Translations under genes and position numbers: made by a program | Notes under the pieces: generated by a model | Seen by the model: the letters and a program-made list of their open reading frames with translations, nothing else | The model's database searches: none | Told to the model about the DNA's origin: nothing | Assembly: GCA_023375675.1 (NCBI GenBank) | Contig: JALQBC010000036.1 | Span: 186,001-250,000 of the forward strand | From: Cytospora piceicola | Lineage: Eukaryota > Ascomycota > Sordariomycetes > Diaporthales > Cytosporaceae | DNA: 64,000 nt | Reading direction: 5' to 3' | Shown here: positions 23,222-35,417 of the stretch, piece by piece | Position numbering within the stretch: position 1 is the first letter of the stretch | Layout: every line of letters starts with the position of its first letter

Positions 23222-24163
23222 TCAGTACATCCCGGCATAAGGCCCAAACCCTCCAGTCCCCATTCCCATCCCACGCTCACACCACTCCTTCACCTTGTTC
23301 TTCCCCACCATCTTCCGGAATCCCTTTTTCTTGGAAGACCCGGACGAGCTTGACGACGTCTCCTTCTTGCCCGCATGATCCGGGCCCCCCTTGGTGACAG
23401 GAACGGAGCTGATCGGGCCCGCCGATGTCATCGACATCGCCGACCTGCCCCCGCCCGTCGTCAGGCTCTGCGCCCATGCCAGGTCCGGCAGGGAGGAGAT
23501 GTCACGGACCGTCCGCGACGAAGGGAGGGAACGGGGTTTCCTGCGTCGGATGTCCACCATGGAGACGGAGCCGCGTGCGACGAGGTGAGCAACGCGGGCA
23601 GTCCCCGTCTCCGCCGGACCCGCCTCTCTTCCTTCTCCTTCTTCCTCTTCTTCTTCCTCTCCATCTTCCTCGTCGTGTTCACTTAGTGGCCAACGCTCTT
23701 GCTCTTCGTGTCGCAAGCGTTGTCCCTCGCCTTCCTCAAGAGCTTGCTGCCCCTGCTGCGGTGCATGGGCATGTACTTGCATTTCGATGTCGTGCTCTCG
23801 ATTTCCAGCTGCAGTTCCACTGTTGCTGTTTTCGTTGCTGCTGCTACTGCTAGGTCGGCGGCGCAGCGAAGCGCAAATGTAAAAACCTAACAAGGTAAAG
23901 GTCAGGACTAGAAGCACGGAGATGGCGACAGCGACAGCGGTGATCGTACCGACGTTGGCGGTCCTCTCAAGCTCCCCAGGAGCGACTTCTCCTTGCGCAG
24001 TCTGTCCTTGCTGAAGCGACATGTTTCCCGCTTGCTGAGTGGCCTGAGATGACATCTCCCCAAAGGTGTTCGATCGAGGCAGTCCAGCTGGGCGGCAGGG
24101 GAAAGAAGGTTGGCTTGGAGCTGGGTTGTCGCGATCGAGAGCTGGCATGTCGGTGTCCTCCAT
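23222..24163 (-). CDS. Fungal single-pass membrane protein of unknown function
   Basis: Single-exon frame of 313 residues. The N-terminal ~70 residues are Ser/Gln-rich without an obvious signal peptide. One strong transmembrane segment (TITAVAVAISVLLVLTFTLL) is followed by ICASLRRR, the positive flank expected on the cytosolic side. The C-terminal two thirds are low complexity: a serine run, a histidine/alanine patch, a long glutamate run, then basic stretches (KKKGFRKMVGKNKVK). This layout is shared by many Pezizomycotina hypothetical membrane proteins and wall-sensor-like proteins, but no named domain is visible. Codon use and uninterrupted length support a real gene; function is unknown. 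Confidence 0.65.
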   Translation of the reverse strand: MEDTDMPALDRDNPAPSQPSFPCRPAGLPRSNTFGEMSSQATQQAGNMSLQQGQTAQGEVAPGELERTANVGTITAVAVAISVLLVLTFTLLGFYICASLRRRPSSSSSNENSNSGTAAGNREHDIEMQVHAHAPQQGQQALEEGEGQRLRHEEQERWPLSEHDEEDGEEEEEEEGEGREAGPAETGTARVAHLVARGSVSMVDIRRRKPRSLPSSRTVRDISSLPDLAWAQSLTTGGGRSAMSMTSAGPISSVPVTKGGPDHAGKKETSSSSSGSSKKKGFRKMVGKNKVKEWCERGMGMGTGGFGPYAGMY

Positions 24164-24759
24164 GTTGTTTGACTTACAAACTTAGGCTGCAGACTGCAAA
24201 ATAGATCTCGAGCGATTGTCAACGGTTTAAGTGTAGAAGCAGCTCGAGTGCGATGAGTCGATGAAAGGTGTGGTTGTCATCGAAGGCCATAGAGTAAACC
24301 GTAGTCACACACTCTGGGTATGGCGACAAGCAAGCTTTGATATGCTAGACTCTTTGGCCACAGTTGAGATGAAAAAAGAGATTCACTGGACTGAAACTGT
24401 GAGTTTTATGCCACAACTTCCAATGCGATTGAACGCATACACCGAAGAAAGTTGGCGCAATACCATACTAAGTACTGCTATTTCGAACCATGTAGTCCAT
24501 AGTGGAGATTTATATTCCCCTGTGACCAAATCTCGGCCATCCACACGCTACGCCTTGCTCTACCTGGTATGCTTCGTCACTTATCTATCCAGAACCGTGA
24601 TTAACACCGCCCCTCTGTACCAGAATCCACGGGTATCATAATACAGGAGTCGCAGAAATACACATATTTTTCCATCCATCCATGAAGTGCCAGCCTTCTC
24701 GGCCCTTTGCTCTACCTTAAGTAACATCAACCGCTCCCTTGTCGGCGAGCTCGCCCGAC
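24164..24759. other. Spacer between membrane protein and MFS genes
   Basis: The 596 bases contain the upstream side of the 24163 gene and the MFS 3' flank. A 126-codon plus frame at 24261-24641 has no recognisable features and is not called. Confidence 0.5.
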
Positions 24760-26875
24760 CTACTGGGAGGGCGCGGGGACAGTCCTCTCCATGTGCTGGC
24801 CAGACCCCACAGCAGCACCGTTCCTGGAGGTGTTTGTCTCGTCAGGTTCCTCCACCGCGACCTTGTCGTCAGCGACTGACCCCGTCTCCCTCTCCGCGAC
24901 GCCGACAACCCCCTTCTCCGCCGCGCCCGCGCCCTCGCCCTCCCCCGCCTCGTCCCCATCCCTAGCAGGTCTCTTGCTCTTGACACTCCTCCACTCCATC
25001 GCCGCGGCGCCGAACGCAGTCAGGCAGGTCATGACCAGCCCCACGCGGAACACCTGCCGCAGCGCGGCGTTGTACGCGACCAGCACGGCCGACCGGAGCG
25101 GCTCGGGCAGCGCGGTGTTGACGGTGGTGGCGCCCGCGTCCAGGACCGCCGACGGGTCAAACCCCCCCGCGGCGGCGCCCGCGAGGTTCCGGACTAGCGC
25201 GCCGTCGAGGACGTTCTGCGCGACGGACACGAAGACGGCGCCGCTGAGCAGCTGCGAGAAGAGCATGAGCGAGCTGCCGGCGGGGACGTCGCGGGCCGGC
25301 AGGACCGTCTGGGCCGCGAGGTTCGGCGCCTGGAAGGTCGACCCCATGCCGAGGCCGTAGAGGACCTGGTAGCCGACCCACCTGGCCTCGCCCGTGCCCA
25401 CCTGCAGGGTCGTCAGGAGGCCCGCGCCGGCGGACAGCAGCGCGACGCCGAGGAGCATGAAGGGCGTGTAGTATCCCAGCTTGGCGGTGAGGATGCCGGA
25501 GCAGATCGACGCGACGACCATGGACAGGACCATGGGGAGCAGGCGGATGCCGGAGTTGACGGCGTTGACGCCCTCGATGGCTTGGAACCATATGGGCAGG
25601 TAATAAACCATGATCATCATGGAGGAGCCAGTGCAGAATGTCGTCCAGAAGCCAGCCATGATGCTGCGCTGGCAAAAGATCCGGGGCGGGATAGTAGCGG
25701 TGTCCGGCATAAAGATCTGGACGGCGATAAACCCGACTAGGAGCACGCCGCCCAGTGTGAGCAGCGCGATGATGCGGCCATCACTCCAGTCATAGTCTAG
25801 GCCTCCCCACTGCAGAGCCAGGAGCAGGCAGATGATTCCGGGTAGCAACATTGACAAGCCGACAAAGTCGAGCTGGGCAAGTTTCTGTCGGTTGGAGAGA
25901 TGCGTTGTCTCACGATCAGGGACCTGCAGGAGGAAGAAGATGAACAACATCGCAACGCCACCGAAAGGCAGGTTGATGTAAACTGTTCCCACCATTACTC
26001 GGTCAGCTAACACTCGGTATGCTAGTGCGGTATTCAGACAGACTCACAACACCATCTCCATGTGACATTGCTGGTGAACGCTCCCCCCAGGAGGGGACCA
26101 ATGACACTGGCCAGGCCGAAGACAGCCCCAAACATGCCTTGTAACAACGGGCGCTTGTGGAGAGGAACCGCGTACACGATCACGGTGATCTGGAAGACCA
26201 AAAAGAAAACACTGACATCAGCCTCTCCGTATACCTAGGTATCTTCAACAACACCACAGGGGACAGAAAAAAACGACCTACCGCCCCAGAGAAGATTCCT
26301 CCGCTCCCAACCCCGGAGATCGCGCGGCCGATGATGAAGGCCACCGAGCTGGGCGCAGCACCACAGATGGCACTCCCGACCTCGAAGAGCAAGATGGTGG
26401 TCAGGAGGACCCCCTTCACGCTGTACAGCGTGTACAGCTTGCCGAAGCTGAGCTGAAACGCGCAGTTGGTGAGCAGAAAGGCCGAGCCATACCAGCCGAT
26501 ATCCGTGACTGAATGGAAATCATCGGTGATCTGAGGGATCGCAGTCGAGATGATGAGTCGGTCCTAGGGAAGCTTGCCGTTTAGTTCGCATCTATATGAG
26601 GGCAACACAACACAACAAGGGGAAGCGGGTCCATATACCAAGGCGACCAAGAACATCGAGATAAACACAGAGACCATGAGCAGGATCAGCTTGAGGCCAG
26701 CCGGATAGACAGTGTCTTCCGTGCGAGTCCGCGATAGGCCGATCGCATTCTTCTCCGCCTCAGCCTCCGCATCTGTGTTTGGATTCGAGTCTGGATGAGG
26801 CGCCGAACTGATGGAGCCATCCAGGGGTGGGTTGGCAGCCTGGTCTGGCTTCTCGGACCGATTGAAGAGCTGCAT
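24760..26875 (-). CDS. MFS drug/metabolite transporter, DHA14 type
   Basis: Major facilitator proton antiporter with 14 predicted helices, the class that exports drugs, toxins and secondary metabolites across the plasma membrane. Exons on the minus strand: 26875-26639, 26563-26282, 26189-26048, 25982-24760, giving 627 residues; all phases agree. The N-terminal cytosolic ~55 residues are hydrophilic. Helix 1 leads into [20 protein letters not shown], a family hallmark; [16 protein letters not shown] and the antiporter motif C-like [13 protein letters not shown] follow, then FYINLPFGG. The C-terminal tail is acidic and basic. The neighbouring P450 and Zn2Cys6 regulator, all on the same strand, make a role in metabolite export plausible, but no polyketide, peptide or terpene synthase lies in the window. 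Confidence 0.93.
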
Positions 26876-27969
26876 TTCGCCGTCGGTGTTGTTGCGGCCG
26901 CGGTCAAATTGGGCTTGACCTGTAGTAGCCGTGATGAAGTTTCACGACCACGCAGTGTTGTTCTCGTGCCAAGTCCGGGGGAGCTCTCTTTGGCTTCACG
27001 GCAGACAAGGACTCATGTGATGTCGTGGAGAAGTTCTCGAATGAGCGGAACAGTGTGATAGGACGGAAGCTGAAGAGGGAAGACCCAACTAAAGAGAGAC
27101 ATGGCTTGCATATGAGCCGGCTACGACTTAATTAGGAAAATAGAGGAAAAAGGAACCTGAGGTGACTTCGCTCAGTTCAACTCGTGTGGACCTACGGCAT
27201 TTGCGCTCACTGTCAACTGCTATTTACTCCGTTACCGAGGGGACTGCTGACCTACTTGCGACGAAAACAAGTCGCACATACCAGTCGGCTAGAAGAGTTG
27301 AGAGGGCCGAGTTCGAGGATCAAGGCTGGATGATAAGTTTCGGCGAGATATGACGCCGAGGCGCTGCGACAATCTGGGCTGAGAGTCCGACACTATGAGG
27401 CCGGGCCAATATGCTCGGGACCGAGAAAGCTTGTCCGACTCCCAATGTCTCAAGGATGGTGCTGCGGCCATCTCGTCTGCAAACAATTGAGTACCTGGGT
27501 CCGTAAATACTACAATATATGTTCTCGCAACAGTCCCGATCCTCTGTTGTCTAGTCTTCTCTGAAGAGGCAACATCAACTTCCGGGACTATGCTTCTGCT
27601 GTGCGGGTTGTCTCACAATTGGCCACCCCACCCGCACGCCTTGCTATAGCGAGAGATACCACGTGCTGTCAGGCCGCTGTACCAGCAGTATCGTAGTGTG
27701 AAGTGTAGTAGCGTATTTGTTGCATTGTATCTGCTATGCCGTTAGAATAGCATTCTCGGCCACAACGAGGTAGAGACCGGATTATAACCTCTCCGTAAAC
27801 TAGCACCTAGTTCCGTACGTTGCAGAAATATCAGAACGGTATCATATCTCGTTTTTTTTTGGAGGAGAGATGATGAGCCGTACGGGGCTGTACCACCAAA
27901 AACACCAAAACCAGCGACGCCGGAATTTCACTCCCATTATCCCTCCCAAGAAAAGCGAGTACCTCAAAA
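26876..27969. other. Spacer between MFS promoter and regulator 3' end
   Basis: About 1.1 kb, probably the MFS promoter plus the 3' flank of the regulator at 27970. Short frames show no domains. A T8-10 tract lies near 27850-27860. No tRNA or repeat was found. Confidence 0.5.
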
Positions 27970-30431
27970 CTACCAGTCAGCTGGAGGCCCCATCCCATAC
28001 GGAAACACGTCCGGCAGTTGCATAATATGCCCTTCCACCGGATTGGGCACGGTCGCCGGCGCGTTGCCCCAAATATCAAAATCTAGCGTCCCATTGAAAT
28101 CAAAGTAATCGCCCATGTAAAAATCCAAAGGCCCGCCCTCTGCGCTGCTGAAATCCGTGGAACCGTTGCCGCGGCCTGGGGCGCCGTTTCCACTGCCGAC
28201 AATATTGAACATCTCGTTGTTCGGCGTCTTGCCCGCCTCGCTCTTGACGCTCGAGTCGTCCGATCCAGGCATCGTCAGCCGGAGTTTCTGCACGCACTGC
28301 GGAACTTCTGGGGGGTGGCCCAATTGGGCAAAGAGGACCGCTTCCCGTTTGCGCCACGCCTTGAAGACGAAGTAGGCGAGTTGGTAGTAAATCCGCTGGG
28401 ATGTATCGGCAAATTCCGGATAATGATAATAGACATCGTCGACGACTTGCCATGCCTGGTCCACCAGACGGCCGGTTGTGCGGTGGGACAGCTGGCCCAC
28501 GAGGTAGGTGAAAATATCAAACTGGAAGTGCAGCCGATGGAACCAATTCCAAGCTGGGTGGTTGGCAATTCTGTGCTGCTCGACGCCATGAGCTGTGGAG
28601 TCAACCGCAAGCTTGAAAGCGTTGCTGGTGTGGTCAAAAACTTCGACACCCCAGTCACGCGACTCCTTTGGGGCCACGATCAGGGCCGAGAGCTTCTTCA
28701 TGATGTGGTCTTTCAGCTGGCCGGCCAGTTCATGGAGTTCTCCAGCCGTGGGTGATGAGAACCTGGCGAAGAGCTCGTCGAGGTCCTTATTCAGCTGCTG
28801 GATGACTTTTCTATACTCATCCACTTTCTCATTCTTGGGTGCAGCGTCGCCCCTCGTGGCCTGGAGCTCGATTATCAATAGAATTGTCTCGATGCCTGGT
28901 ACCCGGATCAGGTGCTTGGCGATCTTGAAAACTGTGAGGGCGAGCATCATGTCTGTTGGACCTTCTCTGTCTTTGATAGGTTCTGTAGCGGAGGGCAAGA
29001 GATCGGCATCGTTGATATTTTTAGGCTCCTTGGTGTCCCATCCACGAGGTAGAAGGGTATGGCTGAGTCCCGATAGCATAGCATATTTGGCGTCGATCAT
29101 GATGATTTGCCACCATAAGCGTCTTCTCATCTCCGTATCGAATGGCTTCAATCCCAGGAGTTCGCCATCCCGATGCAGGCCCATTTTCTGGGCAATGCGA
29201 ATCACGATGCCGTTCAGAATCCAAGACGCATGGCGATTATACCTCCCTTGAAGTGAGATCTACAGAGCGTTAGTCAATGATCAATAATTGTGCATAGGGA
29301 GAAAGTCACCCACCAGGTATATAACAAGGGCTTGGAGAGTGAAGAGGTCGTGAGTCTTCAGGAAGCCCAGGCGCGTTAGGCAGTTTCGAACGCCTTGGCT
29401 GAACTTGGCCAGCGCCTTGTCCCGTTGTATGCCGAGTATCTCCTCACATTCTTCCTTTGTCATGGATACGACGGCGAGAGTATATATGGCGAAGAGCAGA
29501 GCCTCGATGTTCCTTGGTAGGTTTGGTGAGTTTCCTGTTGCTTCGAGTAGGTAAGGCTGCACGGTTGGGACGTGAATAACCTTGGTTAGAGGATTACATC
29601 TATCGAGATAGATCTGCCACAACCGCACTATGTGGCTTGGGCTCGGGGTGAGGTCTTCTGAGCTGGCTGACGGGGTCTCGCCGTTACCAAATATCAACTC
29701 GGCGTTGCCATCGGGCGAATTCGAGAAGTCGTCGGGGGCAGGTGCGGGGGTGGATTCGTCGCATGCTATCTCCTCATCGATCAATCTGCGCATAGATTTC
29801 AACTGGGTGAAGGGTCAACTGTCAGAGAGAGCCTTTGGATGGATCGTGGGCGAGATAGGCATACCTCATCATAGACTGTTCCCAGCAGGTATGAGTCCAT
29901 GAAGCGGAGGCCGCCATCCTCCTCAATAAGCTTGCCAGCTGGTTTCCACTTTGGTATAGGGTCCTCCAACTCAGGGACGCCGTCGATCTTTACACGTTTG
30001 GGTGACGGAGATCTGGCCGGTTGCGGAGAGTCGGGCTTCGCGGTCGCGTACTCTTTCAAGAGCTCTTCGCATCTGGCCAGGCGTTCTTGAAGGTCCTGGT
30101 TCGGTCTCCGTCGTTTGCGGGCGGGGGCTGGAGTACTGGGAGTGCAAGTTACGTTCGCCTACAAAAAGCCAATCGTGATCATCAGCAATGCCGCTCATAC
30201 TGGCCGGGCTCTTCATCCTGCATAAGGCGAGGCTAGCGCATATTGACGAACCTTGAGGCAGTTAGCACAGGGGAAAGTCCGGTCGCATTTGATCTTGCGA
30301 TGCTGGCAGAGGACGCAGGCGAGAATGCGTGGAGGTTTTGGTGGCAGGTTGTTAGAGTTCGTAGCCTGGACGGGCGAAGGAGAGTTCGAGGCCCCTGTTG
30401 GGACTGTCGGGGCCCCTGATATCGAAGTCAT
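27970..30431 (-). CDS. Zn2Cys6 fungal transcription factor
   Basis: Binuclear zinc cluster regulator with a fungal-specific middle homology region, 750 residues. Exons: 30431-30252, 30158-29865, 29802-29314, 29259-27970. The cluster is [17 protein letters not shown], then ANC, then a last cysteine after the first intron (NVTC); the spacing CX2CX6CX5CX2CX6C is exact only when that intron is removed, which confirms the splice. A basic linker (ARKRRRPNQ) and a short coiled coil ([12 protein letters not shown]) suggest dimeric binding. The Fungal_trans domain includes [29 protein letters not shown] sequence (bases about 29240-29160) and MRRRLWWQI. The tail is rich in Gly/Asp with aromatic residues and may activate transcription. 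The target genes are not known; the P450 and MFS genes nearby are candidates. Confidence 0.93.
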
Positions 30432-31977
30432 GATTCCTCGTGTCTCCCCGGCTCACTCACAGCAACGTGCAGCCGAGACGAGATCTGACCGATTGAGGAA
30501 GTGTACCATGGGAGAAGACCAAAGCAGTAGGAGTAAGGAAAGTGCCGAGGAGTGGATGGTGTGGAGACCCGGACGGCTATGTACTAAGTATGTAAGAGAT
30601 GGGGGCCAATTGGTGAGATGGGAGGCCAAGCCCAAACGAGTTCCGTAGTCTTGGGTGCCTGATCGCGGGGGGGGGGGGGGACGCAATCGGGGGCAATTTT
30701 CGGCTTGGGTTTACAAGCTGACGGCGTATTTAGGAAGAGTGCTTAATATCTAGGTGTGCAAGGTTGACCGGTTGACCGGTTGATCGGCAGCGTTAGTGTA
30801 TAGTGTACGTACAGGGCTGGATGGCTTGGTGGGGGTGGTGAGAAGGAGGAGGAGGATGATGAGGAGGGATGGATGAAATGTCGAATTCATACAAAGACTG
30901 CACTGCACGGCTGAGCGCTGACGGGCTGGGCAGGAACGGGATCTCCAAGCGGAGTTGAGCTGGCATTTGCGGCTTGGTTTTGGCTGAGCTCATGCATGTG
31001 CAATGTGCAACGACCCGAATACGTAGGGATTTGTACTGGTGGTAGACTTTTGGCACGTATGGACAACTGTCCGATTGGTTACTAGAGTGACTTGTTCCAT
31101 GGGCATCGCTGTATATGCCGAAGCTTGGCATATGATTCAAAACTTTTGGGACTAGAAAACTGAATATATACCTTAGCTAGGTACCTATATGCCTGCCGAG
31201 GTAACCTACCTAGGTAGGTACTCAAGTACTCAAGTGAGTATTCCAGAACAAAGAGCAAGGAAGCGCCTAGCCAGCATAGACATGTGTATCCTATCAAATA
31301 TACATACAATCCGTGGCCAATGTGAAATGGCATCATATGTGGTAGCCAGACCCCAAACACATGTCTGCCTTGCTGCTTACTGGCAGTGTTCACTGAAAAA
31401 CAAACCAAACCAAACCAAAACACACTATGTAGGTACTTAGTAGCTCAGCATGCTTTATAATGTAGATACTTGGTACGTAATTGTGCACTCTGACTGCCCG
31501 CAGTTGAGCCCGTCAGCCCCAGCTGAGAGGGTACTCAGGATCTGATAAAAAATTACGGATTGTACGGATAAGCAATGACGGGAATCGGAGTCCGGATAAG
31601 AGGAAGTCCCCGATGTCCGTCCGCACGTGCTTTTATTGCTTTTATGAATGTTCTCAAGGATTCCATTTCCTTACTCAGCATTTCCAGCGAATCAAAACAG
31701 ACCACAAGCTGCTTACGCAATGTACCACGGTACAGGAAGGCCCATGCACGACATGTCACTCCGTCTTATCTTATCGCCCTCCAAATGCTGCAAAAAGTCC
31801 GGGGTTTTCCCCACTTAACTTTTTCCGTGCCTCTTGCGCGCATGTGGTTTGGTAGCCGTTGCATCGCGAGATCGGCCCCAATATTTCCATGATTTTCGCT
31901 ACCTCGTCTGCACATCTTGGGTCCATTGGGGTTTTATGATAATGATCGCTGCGAACTGCTTCATATAAGACCAGAAA
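30432..31977. other. Intergenic region between Zn2Cys6 regulator and LYS4
   Basis: Both flanking genes point outward, so this holds two promoters. A G14 tract lies at 30667-30680, GGAGGATGA-type repeats near 30845-30870, and TACCTAGGTA at 31207-31216 among further GGTACC/GTACTCAAG pieces. Two short upstream ORFs precede LYS4 (entered separately). No gene is supported. Confidence 0.5.
31889..31968 (+). promoter_or_regulatory. Two overlapping upstream ORFs before LYS4
   Basis: ATG 31889 opens a 16-codon frame ending at TGA 31937-31939; ATG 31936 overlaps that stop (ATGA) and runs 10 codons to TAA 31966-31968. The LYS4 start is at 31978. They could lower LYS4 translation if they lie in the leader, which depends on a transcription start that I cannot see. 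Confidence 0.35.
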
Positions 31978-34588
31978 ATGTTTGTCCTGGTAAGTTCAGA
32001 CCCTTCCGAGGTTCCCCTCTGCCTCGAGACAGTAGCACCTTGAAGGCTAACGTCAATCGATGGCCGGCACAGCGGAGGAGTCTCGCCGCCGCGGCTACGC
32101 GAGCAGCACGTCGCCAACTACCACTTCCTAGAGTCGCAACACGCTCCATAAGGGCCAATTGGTATACGACAACGACATCAAGGCGCCAGACTGCCTTCCA
32201 CTCCCAACTCGAAGACCCTGTCACCTCTCAGGTCCTCTCCTCCCTCAAGACGCCCACCCCTGCTCCAACACCCCAGACCCTCACCGAGAAGATCGTACAG
32301 CGCTATGCAGTCGGTCTCCCAGAAGGAAAGATCGTTCGGAGCGGCGACTATATCACCCTTTCGCCCGAGCACTGCATGTCGCATGACAACTCATGGCCTG
32401 TAGCCCTCAAGTTCATGTCCATTGGCGCATCAGAGATTCACAACAACAAACAGGTCGTTATGACGCTGGACCACGACGTGCAGAACAAGAGCGAGACGAA
32501 CCTGAAGAAATACAACCAAATCGAGTCCTTCGCAAAACAACATGGTGTCGACTTTTACCCGGCAGGTCGTGGAATTGGACATCAGATCATGGTCGAGGAG
32601 GGCTATGCGTGGCCAGGAACCGTCACCGTCGCGTCCGACTCCCACACTAACATGTATGGTGGTGTGGGATGTTTGGGAACCCCAGTGGTTAGAACTGATG
32701 CTGCCAGTATAGTGAGTAAAGATCCGAGAGCAACTAACTTCTTCCTTGGATGTTTCTCAAGTCTCGGGATATGTTTGCTCCGGGAGCAACAAAGGCTTCA
32801 TTCTGGGTTCATGTCTCGCGACTCTTGTTTTTTACCCTTTCCAGCAAATACTGACTTTCGTTTTTGTAGTGGGCAACGGGCCGGACATGGTGGCAGGTCC
32901 CTCCTATCGCCAAGGTCACTTTTACCGGAATTCTACCCGCAGGCGTCACCGGAAAGGACGTGATCGTTGCCCTCTGCGGACTGTTTAACAACGATGACGT
33001 CCTCAACCATGCAATTGAGTTCACAGGGTCAGAACAGACGATGCGTAGTCTCCCGATCGACCACCGCCTCACTATCGCCAACATGACAACTGAGTGGGGC
33101 GCCCTGACCGGTCTGTTCCCCATCGACGCACCACTTCAGGCGTGGCTGCGGGCCAGAGCCACCACGGCAGCGATGTTCACCCCGGATTCCGGCGCCGGAA
33201 AGCGATTCACACATGAGAAGATCGACGAGCTGGTAGACAACCCGCTTAGTGCTGACCCAGGTGCAACATATGCCAAGTCCTTATACCTCAACCTCTCTAC
33301 GCTCTCTCCGTTCGTGTCCGGCCCCAACTCGGTCAAGGTGGCAACCCCCCTCAAGGACCTGGAGGCCCAGAACATCAAGCTCCACAAGGCGTACCTCGTG
33401 TCCTGCACAAACTCCCGTGCCTCGGACCTCGCTTCTGCCGCAAATGTCTTCCGGGAGGCAGCCAAGGACGGCATCCAACCCAAGATCGCCGATGGCGTCA
33501 AGTTCTACATCGCCGCGGCCTCGATCCCGGAGCAGCGGATAGCAGAGGAGGCTGGCGACTGGCAGGTCCTCCTCGACGCCGGCGCCATAGAGCTCCCCTC
33601 CGGCTGCGGTCCCTGCATCGGCCTGGGGACGGGTCTGCTCGAGCCGGGTGAGAACGGCATCAGCGCCAGCAACCGCAACTTCAAGGGCCGCATGGGCTCC
33701 ACGGACGCCAAGGCCTACCTCGCGAGCCCCGAAGTCGTCGCCGCCAGCGCGCTGCAGGGCAAGATTGCCGGCCCCGGCTGGTACCAGAAGCCCGAGGGCG
33801 TCGAGAAGGTCATCATCGGCGAGGGCAACGGCGACGCGCAGGTGGACAAGGCCGTCAGCATCGAGGACGCGCTGGACAAGCTCATCGCGGAGGCGGAGAG
33901 CATGATCACCGCCGCGGAGAAGGAGTTCTCCGCCGAGGGTGAGCCCGCCGCCGCCCCGGCCGATCGCGCCGCCCCCGCCGCCGAGGGCGGGGACGAGTCC
34001 CTGACGGAGATCCTCCCGGGCTTCCCCGAGAAGGTGGAGGGCGAGATCGTCTTCTGCGACGCCGACAACATCAACACGGACGGCATCTACCCGGGCAAGT
34101 ACACGTACCAGGACAACGTGCCGGTCGAGAAGATGGCCGAGGTGTGCATGGAGAACTACGACACCGAGTTCGGCAAGGTGGCGCGCGAGGGCGACATCCT
34201 GGTGGCGGGCTTCAACTTCGGCTGCGGCTCGTCCCGCGAGCAGGCCGCCACCGCCATCCTCGCCAAGAAGATCCCGCTCGTCGTGGCCGGCAGCTTCGGC
34301 AACATCTTCAGCCGGAACAGCATCAACAACGCGCTCATGGGCGTCGAGGTGCCCAGGCTGGTGCAGAGGCTCCGCGAGACGTTCGGCAAGGACGGCGGCA
34401 AGGCCGCCGCCACCAGGCGGACCGGCTGGAAGTTCCTCTGGGACGTCAGGAGGAGCAAGGTCACGGTCACCGAGGGCGAGGGCGGCGAGACCTGGAGCCA
34501 GAAGGTCGGCGAGCTGCCCCCCAACGTGCAGGAGATCATCGCCCGGGGCGGCCTGGAGAAGTGGGTCAAGTCTCAGATCGAGGCCTAA
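31978..34588 (+). CDS. LYS4: Homoaconitase, mitochondrial
   Basis: Homoaconitase of the fungal alpha-aminoadipate lysine pathway; it converts homoaconitate to homoisocitrate in the mitochondrial matrix and carries a [4Fe-4S] cluster. Exons: 31978-31989, 32073-32711, 32870-34588, giving 789 residues. The first coding exon is only 12 nt (MFVL); it joins [15 protein letters not shown], a good arginine-rich targeting peptide, and the donor (GTAAGT), branch (GCTAACG) and acceptor (CACAG) are strong. Aconitase motifs include [12 protein letters not shown], the cluster cysteines in [12 protein letters not shown] and [10 protein letters not shown], and a C-terminal swivel domain with [13 protein letters not shown]. 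Across the third-exon junction the frame reads [19 protein letters not shown], as expected for the family. A Pro/Ala-rich linker joins the large domain and the swivel. GC content rises sharply in the 3' half. Confidence 0.96.
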
Positions 34589-35417
34589 GGGACCGCATTC
34601 AAAGAGCGAGGGGGACCATGGGTCTGGCATGGTCTTGGGTAGTATACAACAGCAATATCTCATTTCGAGCGGCATAGAAGAAGAAAAAAGTCTCTGGAGT
34701 CTTAAGAAAGGGGGCTGTACATATTGGGATGGGATAATGGTTTATTTTTGGTTCATAAAAATGGGGAGTCTCCAACTTGCTTGAGGAGTCCTTTCTTCTC
34801 AATCAATCTGTATGAAATCCAATGAAATCCAACCAAATCCAGAATGCAATGGCTTGTGTAGAACAGCAGGTTCATTGACGAGACTCAACAACGACTATGA
34901 CCCGTTGTGTCCGTATCGTTGGTCGTACATTCACTGAAATGTCATTACGAGTTGGTCAAGATGGAAGAATGGACTTCCGGAACCTCAGTCGATTGCTATT
35001 ATACCAGTGTTGTCACACAAGCCCCCGAGTACTTGCGCTAGGTCTACAATCGACAAATGACCAGCCCGAGTATCTCACACCCGAAGCCTCAAGCTATCCA
35101 TAAACTGTGGAAGCAGACTGAAGCCGCCCATCTTCTCCCCAATATGACAGCCACTCCGACCTTTCCTCCTACTCTCTCTCATGGTATCATATGCAAAGGT
35201 TGTACGTCCCTCATGTAGTTGCTTCAAGTCCCCGCTCCCCCTTCATAACCGCTATATCAGGAAATGACAATGCAAAACCTGCAAACCTGCATCTTTTCCC
35301 TCGTTCTAGCGAATGCAAAGTTTTCCCACCTTATGCAAATCCGCACAGTACAGTGCTGTTTGTCCCCAACGCCATGCCAGTTGATATCCCTTCTTTTCTC
35401 ATTTAAACACGTCATTC
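34589..35417. other. Convergent spacer between LYS4 and the deubiquitinase
   Basis: These 829 bases contain two 3' flanks. ATCCAAxxAAATCCA-type short repeats lie near 34815-34840. No gene or RNA is supported. Confidence 0.55.

Noticed and set aside
24261..24641. 126-codon plus-strand frame upstream of the MFS 3' end
   Set aside because: Composition is not coding-like, and there is no recognisable motif or supporting context.
30667..30680. G14 tract (and other G/C runs at 1250, 40063 and 58395) as quadruplex elements
   Set aside because: Single homopolymer runs in spacers or introns without the four-run pattern; also prone to sequencing-length error.
33281..34675. 464-codon minus-strand open frame across LYS4
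   Set aside because: It is antisense to a conserved enzyme, exists because the coding strand is GC-rich, and consists of Leu/Ala/Asp/Gly-rich low-complexity protein with no family likeness.
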